DNA from: Rhizobium gallicum bv. gallicum R602sp
GTDB lineage: Bacteria; Pseudomonadota; Alphaproteobacteria; Rhizobiales; Rhizobiaceae
Direction of reading: 5' to 3'
Length of the DNA: 64,000 bases
NCBI RefSeq assembly: GCF_000816845.1
Contig: NZ_CP006880.1
Coordinates: 868,001-932,000, forward strand
Positions 36,226 to 44,178 of the stretch are shown here, piece by piece. How positions within the stretch are numbered: the first letter of the stretch is position 1; the number at the start of each line of letters is the position of its first letter. The notes beneath the pieces were generated by a model, which saw nothing but the letters and a program-made list of their open reading frames with translations, made no database searches and had not been told where the DNA came from. The position numbers were made by a program, and so were the translations under genes.

Positions 36226-37943
36226 CAGGCTTTCCCATTGAGCGGCCAACCCGCCCGTTCCTTGTGGATCACATAGACTTTCAAAGGCAGCGCCCGGCCG
36301 CGCACGCTGATGTCGCGGCTTTCGATGCCGCGCATATCGGCGCCCGACAGATCGGCCACAGGCTCGGAAATGACGAGCGCTGCACCGAACTCCTTGGCGG
36401 CGTTTTCAAGGCGGCTGGCAACGTTTACCGTGTCGCCGACGGCGGTGAGATTTCGCACCCTGCCGTACCCCATCGTCCCGACGACGGCCGGTCCAAAATG
36501 AATGCCGATCGCGATCTGAAGCGGTATCGTCAGTTCATCGGCGAGTTCGGCGCCGAGTTTTTCAATTTCCGACGTGATCGTTTCGGCCGCTTTCAGCGCC
36601 TGGCGGCAGGCCTCGCCGGGCGAAGCGCCGATGCCAAAAAGGGCCATGGCGCCGTCGCCGATAAACTTGTCTATCCGTCCGCCGGCTTGTTCCACTGCCT
36701 TGCCGACGAGGGCGAAGTAGCGGTTGAGCAGGAAAACGATGTCGAAAGGCAGTCGCGTTTCCGTCAGACTCGTGAAATTGCGAATGTCACAGAAAAGCAC
36801 GGCAATTTCACGCTCCCGGCCAGGACTTGTTTCCTGCGTGTTGGCAGGAAGGGCCGTTTCGGTCGCAGGGATCAGAAGTGGCGCGACGGTGATGTCATGG
36901 TCCGGGCGCAGCTGACAGGCGAGACGCACGTCCGGCGCCGCATTGATGCGCTCGAGTGTCTTCTGCTCCAGTTGATCAGGTTGCGGCAGGCGTTGGTAAT
37001 CGCCGAGGATCTGAACCCGGCAGGTGGAGCACTGTCCCTTGCCGCCGCAGACCGAGTAGTGGGGCAGCCCGCCGAGACGGCTCGCCTCCAGCACCGTAAA
37101 ACCGCGTGGCACCTTGATCGTCTCACCCCCCGGATAGTGCACGACAATCTGGTCAGTGCGCTCCTTCCACTTGCGGCGGGTGCGCGCGGCGACGACGGAC
37201 AGAAGCGCCAGCGAGAAGCTGCCATAGAGCCCGGCGCGTATCATCACGATTTGCCGCTGGGCGTGAGGGTCGGAATAATAGCGGGTATTCAGGTTTTCCT
37301 GATAGCGCCCGGTATCGACAAGACCCTCATAGTCCGGCTCGGCAATCGTGCGGCCCATCTCGATAAAGCCGAGCAGCGAAAGCACGGGCAGCAGGATGGC
37401 AAGGGCCAGAAGCAGCGGTGCGAGACCGTCGTACCAAGGCCGGTAGCGCAGCCAGAAATGCAGGCCGATGCAGCCGTGGGTCCAGACGACGATCAGCGCG
37501 ACTGCCTGCCGGATGCCGTTGCCGAAGGAGAGGATCCACAGCTGGCGAACGACCGTTTCGTAGTTGTCGGCATACCTGTAAAGTTCATGGACGATACGGG
37601 TTCCGATCACATGATCGATCAAGAGCAGCGGGATGGCGAGGCCGAGCACGATCTGGGCCATTTCACCGTTTGGCATGACCAGGCTGCGACGCATGTATAG
37701 CGAGCGAAGCACCAGCGCGATGTGAATGAAGATCGCGCTGTAGAAGATCAGCGTGCCGAACGGATTTCGCCAGAGGGCGACAAACAGCCGTCGGCCGTCA
37801 TCGGCAGCAGCGACGGAAATCAGGCCGAGTGCATGGTTCGACAGGTGGAGGACCACGAAAGTGAACATGACAAGGCCTGAGCCGAGCCGGGCGCGCCGGA
37901 TGTTGCGCCCCGAAAAAATGCCTGAATCCGCGATGGTTGCCAT
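36225..37943 (-). CDS. cyaC: CyaC-like membrane adenylate cyclase with dihaem anchor and 2Fe-2S domain
   Basis: 572 residues in three parts. Residues 20-255 form six hydrophobic helices resembling a succinate-dehydrogenase-type dihaem b anchor, with candidate haem His at 33, 37, 74, 111, 119, 156 and 162. Residues about 265-355 are a plant-type [2Fe-2S] ferredoxin domain with Cys299, 305, 308 and 343. Residues about 378-565 are a class III cyclase domain with metal Asp386 (LFCDIRNFT) and Asp430 (FIGDGAMALF). This matches the published description, recalled not searched, of S. meliloti CyaC, a quinone/redox-responsive adenylate cyclase. The gene overlaps the FkbM methyltransferase by 4 bases. 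Confidence 0.9.
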   Translation of the reverse strand: MATIADSGIFSGRNIRRARLGSGLVMFTFVVLHLSNHALGLISVAAADDGRRLFVALWRNPFGTLIFYSAIFIHIALVLRSLYMRRSLVMPNGEMAQIVLGLAIPLLLIDHVIGTRIVHELYRYADNYETVVRQLWILSFGNGIRQAVALIVVWTHGCIGLHFWLRYRPWYDGLAPLLLALAILLPVLSLLGFIEMGRTIAEPDYEGLVDTGRYQENLNTRYYSDPHAQRQIVMIRAGLYGSFSLALLSVVAARTRRKWKERTDQIVVHYPGGETIKVPRGFTVLEASRLGGLPHYSVCGGKGQCSTCRVQILGDYQRLPQPDQLEQKTLERINAAPDVRLACQLRPDHDITVAPLLIPATETALPANTQETSPGREREIAVLFCDIRNFTSLTETRLPFDIVFLLNRYFALVGKAVEQAGGRIDKFIGDGAMALFGIGASPGEACRQALKAAETITSEIEKLGAELADELTIPLQIAIGIHFGPAVVGTMGYGRVRNLTAVGDTVNVASRLENAAKEFGAALVISEPVADLSGADMRGIESRDISVRGRALPLKVYVIHKERAGWPLNGKA

Positions 37944-38039
37944 TCATTTCCGTTCTTGACGTTCGCCTGCATATGCCGGAAGTCGGTTAACTTTAGATCG
38001 TCTTTGCCTAAATCTGAATCCGCCACCAGTTCGAGACTG

Positions 38040-38086
38040 GAGCGTGATCTGCGGAAAACCGTTTCACAGCTTCGAGGATCATGCTC
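38040..38086. repeat. Rhizobial intergenic mosaic-type repeat
   Basis: GAGCGTGATC at 38040-38049 and GATCATGCTC at 38077-38086 are inverted copies (9 of 10 pairs). Between them is GCGGAAAACCG, the usual core of the Rhizobiales element with GAGCATGATC ends. It lies in the 300-base divergent region between the CyaC-like gene and the GT4 gene; the remainder of that region holds their promoters and no gene was seen. Confidence 0.65.
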
Positions 38087-38243
38087 TAGAGATGTTGAGG
38101 TGAAAGCGAAATGCCCTCTTCTCCAGCCACGATCACATTCCATATGTTGATCAGTAACTTTTAAGGAAACGGACAATAGCGGTCATTTTTGCGATAGGCT
38201 GGACGGGCGGCGCAAGAAAGCGCTTGTTCAACGGAGCGTCCTG

Positions 38244-39332
38244 ATGCGGATTGCATTTTACGCGCCGCTGAAATCCCCAAACCATCCGACACCATCCGGC
38301 GATCGCCTGATGGCACGGCTGCTTGTCGAGGCGCTGCGTCGTTCCGGTCATTCGGTCGAGATCGCCTCCGAGTTCCGCAATTTTGCGCCAACTCCCGAGG
38401 CAGCAACGATGCTTGAAGGCGAAAGGCAGGCGGAGCTTTTCCGGCTAAAAAGCACGTGGCGCCGTGGACCAAAACCGCATCTGTGGTTCTGCTATCACCC
38501 GTACTACAAATCGCCGGATCCTTTCGGACCGGTGCTTGCGGCCGAATTCGGTATTCCCTACGTCACTGCCGAGGCGTCCTATTCCCGCAAACGCGATGCC
38601 ACCGGCTGGGCATCGGCGCAGGCGACGGTTGCGGCGGCAATCCGGCAGGCGGCGGTCAACATCGTGCTCACTGAACGCGACGGGGCAGGGATCAGGCAGG
38701 CTGTTCCCGAGGCCCGTCTTGCTTCAATCAAGCCGTTCATCGACACCGCATCGATCAAAAACATCGATCTGCGGCCGGATTCGAAACGGCTCGTGACGGT
38801 CGCCATGATGCGCGCCGGCGACAAGATGGCGAGCTATAAGGTGCTGGCTGCGGCACTGCGCGTGATCGAAGACAAGGCCTGGACGCTCGGCATCATCGGC
38901 GATGGCCCGATGCGGGCGCAAGTCGAGGCGCTGTTTTCGGATTTCGCGCCCGCCCGCATCGATTGGCTGGGCGAACGCAGTGCGTCAGACGTCGCAAGTC
39001 TGCTCGCTCGATCGGGAATCTATGTCTGGCCCGGTTGCGGTGAAGCCTATGGCCTTGCCTATCTCGAGGGGCAGGCGGCCGGCCTGCCTGTGGTGGCGCA
39101 GCGAACAGCGGGCGTGCCGGCGGTCGTTGAAGACGGGGTGACAGGCATATTGACGGCAGATGGCGATGTCAGCGCCTTTGCCGCCGCCACCGGCCGCCTG
39201 CTGGACGATCCGGTGCGACGCCAGGAAATGGGTGCGGCGGCGCGGCACTTCGTGCTGGAGGAGCGATCGCTGGAGTTCGCCGCCCTGGACCTCGACAGAA
39301 TACTGAAACGATACGCAGGAGTTGAACCTTGA
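38244..39332 (+). CDS. GT4-type glycosyltransferase
   Basis: 362-residue GT-B glycosyltransferase. The N-terminus MRIAFYAPLKSPNHPTPSGDR has the glycine-rich donor-domain loop. The C-terminal part has the group 1 pattern VWPGCGEAYGLAYLEGQAAGLPVVA, including E-x7-E, then VEDGVTGIL. GGAG lies upstream of the ATG. Its stop overlaps the TTG start of the polysaccharide deacetylase (TTGA), so the pair is an operon that makes and then trims or controls a glycan. Confidence 0.88.
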   Translation: MRIAFYAPLKSPNHPTPSGDRLMARLLVEALRRSGHSVEIASEFRNFAPTPEAATMLEGERQAELFRLKSTWRRGPKPHLWFCYHPYYKSPDPFGPVLAAEFGIPYVTAEASYSRKRDATGWASAQATVAAAIRQAAVNIVLTERDGAGIRQAVPEARLASIKPFIDTASIKNIDLRPDSKRLVTVAMMRAGDKMASYKVLAAALRVIEDKAWTLGIIGDGPMRAQVEALFSDFAPARIDWLGERSASDVASLLARSGIYVWPGCGEAYGLAYLEGQAAGLPVVAQRTAGVPAVVEDGVTGILTADGDVSAFAAATGRLLDDPVRRQEMGAAARHFVLEERSLEFAALDLDRILKRYAGVEP

Positions 39333-40108
39333 GCGGCAGTTCGACCTGGAAACCCCTTCGTGAGGAACTCGCGCGCTGGCGGGAGGCTGGAAGAGTGGCC
39401 CGCTTCTGGTGGCGCGATGACGATGCGATCGAGCCGACGGCGGCGCTCGACAGATTGCTCGGCCTCTCCAGCGCGCATGAGATCCCGGTGACCGTTGCCG
39501 TCATCCCGGCAAAGACCGGTCCAGCACTTTCTCAACGGCTTTCGGGTGCGAGCGGGGTCAGTGTTGCCGTGCACGGCTGGTCGCACGAGAATTATGCGCC
39601 GCCGAAAGAAAAAAAGCAGGAACTTGGCCGACACCGGCTGGCCGAGGCCGTGCTTGGCGAACTTTATGATGGCTTCCTGACGCTGAACCGGCTGCATCCG
39701 GCCAGGTTCATTCCCATGCTGGTGCCGCCATGGAACCGCATCGACGGCAGCCTTGTTGCCAAGCTCCCGGCACTTGGTTTCGAATGCCTGTCGACGTTCG
39801 GTCGGGCGACCGCGGAGGCGGCGATCCCGCTCCTCAACACCCATATCGATATCATGGGACGGCGAGCGGACGGAAAGGGGCCGCGCGTCGGCCGGCCGCA
39901 TGACGAAATTGTAAGCGAACTTGTGGGAGAACTGCAGGACCGCTTCGAAGGCCGAAACGAGCCGGTCGGTTTGCTGACCCATCACCTCGCGCATGACGAG
40001 ACGGCGTGGAAATTTACCGAAGCATTTCTCTCGGAGGCCAACAGTCATCAGGCGATTTTATGGAAACCGGCAGCTGAGCTGCTGAAAGATCAGATGTCGA
40101 CGACCTGA
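39329..40108 (+). CDS. Polysaccharide deacetylase-family protein
   Basis: 259 residues, related to the NodB-homology (CE4-like) fold. The metal site is indicated by FWWRDDDAIE (Asp pair near the first strand) and VAVHGWSHENY (His-x3-His). A late HHLAHDE segment supplies another His. There is no signal peptide, so it should act in the cytoplasm. The start is TTG with AGGAG 9 bases upstream, overlapping the stop of the GT4 gene. It could deacetylate the product of its partner enzyme. Its 3' end overlaps the convergent metallo-hydrolase by 19 bp. Confidence 0.83.
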   Translation: MSGSSTWKPLREELARWREAGRVARFWWRDDDAIEPTAALDRLLGLSSAHEIPVTVAVIPAKTGPALSQRLSGASGVSVAVHGWSHENYAPPKEKKQELGRHRLAEAVLGELYDGFLTLNRLHPARFIPMLVPPWNRIDGSLVAKLPALGFECLSTFGRATAEAAIPLLNTHIDIMGRRADGKGPRVGRPHDEIVSELVGELQDRFEGRNEPVGLLTHHLAHDETAWKFTEAFLSEANSHQAILWKPAAELLKDQMSTT

Positions 40109-40920
40109 TTGTCACGCGCGGCGAAGGCGCCGGGGAATGCTGCCTGGGCATTCTTTTCCATCTGGCCAAGCTGCTCGTCCGTGCGCGAAGGCGCGTGATG
40201 GAAGAGCGCGAAGCGTTTCGTTCCTGCCTTTTTGGCCAATTCGATGCCGTGCTGCCAGGTCGAGTGGCCAAAGCCCTTGAAACGCTGCATCTCGTCTTCG
40301 TTGTAGGTGCAGTCGTAGATCGCCAGATCCGCATCCTTCATCAATTCCAGAGACACCGGGTCATAAGTGCCGGGGATATGCTCGACGTCGAATACAAGCG
40401 CGACGATCCGGCCGCCCCACTCTATGCGATAGCCGATCGCCCCGCCTGGATGGTTCAGCTTGTAGGTCTTAATGCGCACACCTTCGCGCGGAGAAAGCAT
40501 GTCGCCGGCATGGAAATCGCGGAAGTTCATCGTTGCCTGGCAGATATCGGTCTTTACCGGAAACCAGGGCGGGCTGATGAACTGATCGACCATATCCTTG
40601 GTGCTCATCTTGCCGTCGAGATGGCCGGACCAGATGTTGAGACTGATCGAGGGATAGTAAATCGCCTTGAAGAAGGGCAATCCAATGATGTGGTCGTAGT
40701 GACAGTGGCTGAAGAACAGATCGACCTGCTTGACGCCTTCGTTGAGCATCGCAAGCCCGGCCTCGCGCAGCCCGGAGCCTGCGTCGAAGATCAACCGGTG
40801 GCCGCCGCAGCGCAGTTCGATGCAGGTGGTGTTGCCGCCGTAGTGATCGAATTCGGGGCCCGATACCGGGATGCTGCCGCGAACGCCCCAAAATTTTACC
40901 TGAAACTGATCGTTACTCAT
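40090..40920 (-). CDS. Metallo-beta-lactamase-fold hydrolase, PhnP-like
   Basis: 276-residue MBL-fold protein. The metal motif is SHCHYDHI (His72, His74, Asp76, His77), with later ligands in LNHPGGAIGYR, VFDVEHIPG and FGHSTW. The opening VKFWGVRGSIPVSGPEFDHYGGNT is split here only to note the COG1235/PhnP-type start GVRGSIP with YGGNT. Known relatives cleave cyclic phosphodiesters such as phosphoribosyl 1,2-cyclic phosphate; many are uncharacterised. In a region with three cyclase-like proteins, a cyclic-nucleotide phosphodiesterase role is a fair guess but unproven. Confidence 0.87.
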   Translation of the reverse strand: MSNDQFQVKFWGVRGSIPVSGPEFDHYGGNTTCIELRCGGHRLIFDAGSGLREAGLAMLNEGVKQVDLFFSHCHYDHIIGLPFFKAIYYPSISLNIWSGHLDGKMSTKDMVDQFISPPWFPVKTDICQATMNFRDFHAGDMLSPREGVRIKTYKLNHPGGAIGYRIEWGGRIVALVFDVEHIPGTYDPVSLELMKDADLAIYDCTYNEDEMQRFKGFGHSTWQHGIELAKKAGTKRFALFHHAPSRTDEQLGQMEKNAQAAFPGAFAARDNQVVDI

Positions 40921-41278
40921 GGTTCTTCAAAATCGGGCTCCCGCACAGCGCTATCGTAATCATAGTTTAACCCTGATGCGAAGTGCGGAATTCCGCGGGG
41001 GTGCCTCTATCTTGCCTATTCTCCCAATCGCTAGCAGCAGAAGGAGTAGATTTTCCTAAGGCAGCAGGAGTTGGTCCGAAAGCAGCCGGATATGGTTTGC
41101 TTTGCGTAAACGGAAATGCCCGAGTCTGAAAGCCGGCGGACATCTCCTGTTCTATTAGGTGGCTCTTCCGGGGCGAAAATACAATTCTCCACTTTCTAAT
41201 CCATCTTCGCCGGATTGAATGTCACAAGATTGAGGTCAAACGATTGCAAGGCCGTCCTATTGGCAGATCCACGGAATC
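40921..41278. other. Intergenic stretch without recognised content
   Basis: About 360 bases between the metallo-hydrolase start and the 3' end of the SDR gene. No frame with a plausible ribosome-binding site and protein-like composition was found. It should contain the promoter of the metallo-hydrolase. The AGGCAGCAGGAG segment near 41058 has no following reading frame that I would call. Confidence 0.45.
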
Positions 41279-41306
41279 TTGCCGGTTGCGTTCGCGCAGC
41301 CGGCAA
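41279..41306 (-). terminator. Strong stem-loop just after the SDR stop codon
   Basis: TTGCCGG (41279-41285) pairs with CCGGCAA (41300-41306), and inside it TGCG pairs with CGCA around the four bases TTCG, with a T-G wobble joining the two stems. The 12-bp hairpin begins two bases beyond the SDR stop on the minus strand. There is no U-run after it, so it may be a processing or stability hairpin instead of an intrinsic terminator. Confidence 0.5.
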
Positions 41307-41308
41307 TA

Positions 41309-42076
41309 CTAGAGGCTGGCGGCGATGCCGCCATCGACCATCAGCATATGGCCGTTGACGAAAGAGGAAGCGTCCGAAGCGAGAAAGACCGCCGCGCCGA
41401 CCAGTTCCTCGACATTGCCCCATCGGCCTGCAGGTGTGCGCGTCTCCAGCCAGGCGGAGAATTTCGGATCGTCCACCAGCGCCTGGTTGAGCGGCGTTTT
41501 GAAATAGCCGGGGGCGATCGCATTCACCTGCAGGCCGTACTTTGCCCAGTCGGTCGCCATGCCGCGGGTGAGATTTCTGACTGCACCCTTGGTCGCCGTA
41601 TAAGGAGCAATGCCCGGCCGGGCGAGTTCAGCCTGGACAGAGGCGATGTTGATGATCTTGCCCCTGCCGCGCCCGATCATCGCCTGCGCCACGGGCTGGC
41701 TGACATAGAAAATGCTTGAGACATTGGTCTTAAGCAGTTCATCCCACTTTTCGATCGGGAAAGATTCCAACGGCGTTCTAAACTGCATTCCGGCATTGTT
41801 GACGAGGATGTCGACCGGGCCGATCTCGCTTTCGATATAGGCGACGCCTTCGCGCGCGGCGGCAGCATCGGTCACGTCGAAGGCGACACTTAGCGCATGC
41901 AGTCCTCTCGCCCTGATCGTCTCTGCTGCAGCTGCCGCCTTCTCGGCATTGCGGCCATTGATGACCAGGCAAGCGCCGTGTTCTGCAAGGCCGAGGGCCA
42001 GCCCATAACCGATGCCCTGGCTGGAGCCGGTAACAAGCGCTCGGCGGCCGGTGAGGTCGAATAAGGGGAAAGACAA
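41309..42076 (-). CDS. SDR-family oxidoreductase, gluconate 5-dehydrogenase-like
   Basis: 255-residue classical short-chain dehydrogenase. Cofactor motif is TGSSQGIGYGLA, the NAG motif is VNNAGMQF, the catalytic Ser is in INIASVQ, and the Tyr-Lys pair is in YTATKGAVR. It resembles Gno/IdnO-type enzymes acting on gluconate or related sugar acids; the exact substrate is uncertain. The start is a TTG about 12 bases after AAGGAG. It is followed by a strong stem-loop and is divergent from a GNAT gene. Confidence 0.85.
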   Translation of the reverse strand: MSFPLFDLTGRRALVTGSSQGIGYGLALGLAEHGACLVINGRNAEKAAAAAETIRARGLHALSVAFDVTDAAAAREGVAYIESEIGPVDILVNNAGMQFRTPLESFPIEKWDELLKTNVSSIFYVSQPVAQAMIGRGRGKIINIASVQAELARPGIAPYTATKGAVRNLTRGMATDWAKYGLQVNAIAPGYFKTPLNQALVDDPKFSAWLETRTPAGRWGNVEELVGAAVFLASDASSFVNGHMLMVDGGIAASL

Positions 42077-42195
42077 GCGGGGCGCGCTCCTTCATTGCGG
42101 TGCCTGATTGAAGAGGAGTCCTTGGTTCGATGCAAGCATCGTTTTGACGCAAGGCGCTCCGGTCTGTTATGTGCGGCACTGCAATGGAGTTCATC

Positions 42196-42720
42196 ATGCG
42201 CATCCGCAATGAGACAAAAGCCGATATTCCGGCGATCCGCGAGCTGGTCAGCACGGCGTTTGCCGGCAAGGCCTACAGCAGCCGGACCGAAGCGGCAATC
42301 GTCGATGCCTTGCGCGGGAACAGAGCGCTTTCCGCCACGCTCGTTGCCGAAGATGGAGGCCGTATCGTCGGCCATGTCGCGTTCTCACCGGTGATGATCA
42401 ACGGCAGGGATTTGGGCTGGTACGGCCTCGGACCAATCGCGGTAACACCCGAAAGGCAGGGCGAGGGAATCGGTACTGGCCTGGTGAAGGTCGGACTTGC
42501 AGCCATCCGCAAACTCGGCGCCCAGGGATGCGTCCTGCTTGGCGATCCCAAGTATTACGGCCGGTTCGGCTTCAAGGCGGATGCTCGCCTCAGGCTTGCA
42601 GGTGTTCCGGCCGAATATTTTCAGGCATTGTGCTTCAGCGGTGAAATGCCGTCCGGCATGGTCACGTATGACGCAGCTTTCGACATAACGACTGACGAGG
42701 CGCCACGCCACGTGACCTAG
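42196..42720 (+). CDS. GNAT-family N-acetyltransferase (YhbS-like)
   Basis: 174-residue single-domain GNAT. The acetyl-CoA-binding region is IAVTPERQGEGIGTGLV (R/Q-x-x-G-x-G/A), with VLLGDPKYYGRFGF as the downstream YhbS-type GDPxYYxRFGF motif. The start at 42196 has GGAG 6 bases upstream and is preferred to ATG/ATG-like starts at 42169 and 42184. Its TAG stop interleaves with the stop of the convergent ABC ATPase gene. The substrate is unknown. Confidence 0.86.
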   Translation: MRIRNETKADIPAIRELVSTAFAGKAYSSRTEAAIVDALRGNRALSATLVAEDGGRIVGHVAFSPVMINGRDLGWYGLGPIAVTPERQGEGIGTGLVKVGLAAIRKLGAQGCVLLGDPKYYGRFGFKADARLRLAGVPAEYFQALCFSGEMPSGMVTYDAAFDITTDEAPRHVT

Positions 42721-43433
42721 TGCAGCCCGCCAACCCCGAGCAGACGTTCCACGGCGGCGTGATCCATCGACAGCGCTTCGGGCGTGCCGGTCCACGCAAG
42801 GCGTCCCCGTTCTAGGATGATGACCTGATCGGCGAAGTCGAGCGCGCTCTGGATGCGTTGTTCGACAAGCAGGATCGTCATGTCGCCGGTCTTGGTGAGT
42901 TCGGAAAACGCGGCCATCAACTCTTCGCAAATGATGGGTGCGAGACCTTCCAGAGGTTCGTCAAGCAGCAGAACGGAGGGGCGGCCGAGAATCGTGCGGG
43001 CAGTCGACAACATCTGCTGCTCGCCGCCGGAGAGTTGGCCGCCGAGATTGCGGCGGCGCTCCTTCAGACGTGGAAACATCGCGTACGCCTCTTCGAGCGA
43101 CGCCTTCGGCCGGCCTTTGAGGCCGACGAAGAGGTTTTCCTCAACCGTCAGCGTCGGGAAGATGCAGCGCGCCTGCGGCACATAACCGAGCCCTTGACGG
43201 GCGCGAGCGGAGCTGGCCATGGCGGTGAGGTCTGCGGAGCCGAGGCGGATGCGGCCGTCATAACGCCTGGTCTGTCCGGCAAGCGTCGCAAGCAAGGTTG
43301 TCTTGCCCATTCCGTTGCGGCCAAGGATGGCAAGGCGGGCGCCTGCGGGCACGGCAAACGAAACGTTTTCGAGAACGCGCGTCGGCCCATAGCCAGCGGA
43401 GAGATTGTCGACCTCAAGCGGCGTGGCTGGCAT
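42717..43433 (-). CDS. Branched-chain-type ABC importer ATPase, LivF-like
   Basis: 238-residue ATPase of the LivF family. Walker A is GRNGMGKTTLL, signature LSGGEQQML, Walker B VLLLDEPLEGL. The ATG at 43433 (MPATPLEV) has GGGAG 8 bases upstream and lies 20 bases inside the preceding livG-like gene; longer frames are rejected. It is the last gene of a five-gene importer whose binding protein is preceded by a PcaQ-like box. It may correspond to PcaX of the protocatechuate importer PcaMNVWX described in S. meliloti (recalled). Confidence 0.9.
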   Translation of the reverse strand: MPATPLEVDNLSAGYGPTRVLENVSFAVPAGARLAILGRNGMGKTTLLATLAGQTRRYDGRIRLGSADLTAMASSARARQGLGYVPQARCIFPTLTVEENLFVGLKGRPKASLEEAYAMFPRLKERRRNLGGQLSGGEQQMLSTARTILGRPSVLLLDEPLEGLAPIICEELMAAFSELTKTGDMTILLVEQRIQSALDFADQVIILERGRLAWTGTPEALSMDHAAVERLLGVGGLH

Positions 43434-44178
43434 TGGCATAGCTCCCGAGATAAGCCTCGCGCACGCGCGCATCCTTGGTGACCTCGACCGGCGAGCCGTC
43501 GAAGATGATGGTTCCCGCTGCAAGCACGATGACACGCCTGGCGAAGCGGAACACGAGGTCCATATCGTGCTCGATCATCAACACCGCGAGATCGGCCGGC
43601 AGATCGGCGAGCGCCTGCTCGATCCGGGCGGTATCGCTTTGCGGCACGCCGGCAGCAGGTTCATCAAGCAACAGCACCTTCGGTTTCAGTGCCGTGGCGA
43701 CGGCAATCTCGAGGAGACGCTGCTGTCCATAAGCAATTTCACCGACCCTGCGGCACATGAGATCGCCAAGGCCGAGTGCGCCGAGCAGATAGGTGACTTC
43801 TGTCATGAGGTCCGGCATCGCGAGAAAGTTGCCGAACATCCGGCCAGTCAGTCCGTCACGCTGCAGGATCGCAAGCGCGACGTGTTCGGCCGGCGTCATA
43901 TCCTGGAAGAGCCGTGTGACCTGGAAGGAACGGACGAGGCCGCGCCTGACGCGGCCCGCCGCACCAATTCTCGTCACGGTCTCGCCACCGAGGCGGACAT
44001 CGCCGGCGTCCGGCGAAAGGTTGCCAGTGACGAGATTGACGAAAGTGGTCTTTCCAGCGCCGTTCGGGCCAATGAGCGCGACGCGGTCACCTGCTGCCAG
44101 CGAGATCGATACATCGTTGGTTACCACGAGGCCACCGAAGCATTTCCTGAGATTGATGACTTCGAAGACGGGGCTCAT
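43414..44178 (-). CDS. Branched-chain-type ABC importer ATPase, LivG-like
   Basis: 254-residue ATPase. Walker A is GPNGAGKTTFV, and the signature region is the LivG-typical IAYGQQRLLEIA in place of LSGGQ. Walker B is VLLLDEPAAGV. The start at 44178 overlaps the permease stop by four bases (ATGA), and the 3' end overlaps the LivF-like gene. The longer open frame to 44982 is antisense-like sequence inside the permease gene and is rejected. Probably the PcaW equivalent. Confidence 0.9.
   Translation of the reverse strand: MSPVFEVINLRKCFGGLVVTNDVSISLAAGDRVALIGPNGAGKTTFVNLVTGNLSPDAGDVRLGGETVTRIGAAGRVRRGLVRSFQVTRLFQDMTPAEHVALAILQRDGLTGRMFGNFLAMPDLMTEVTYLLGALGLGDLMCRRVGEIAYGQQRLLEIAVATALKPKVLLLDEPAAGVPQSDTARIEQALADLPADLAVLMIEHDMDLVFRFARRVIVLAAGTIIFDGSPVEVTKDARVREAYLGSYANASHAA

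Noticed and set aside
36153..37700. 515-codon plus-strand open frame
   Set aside because: It is antisense to the CyaC-like cyclase, whose motifs are unmistakable.
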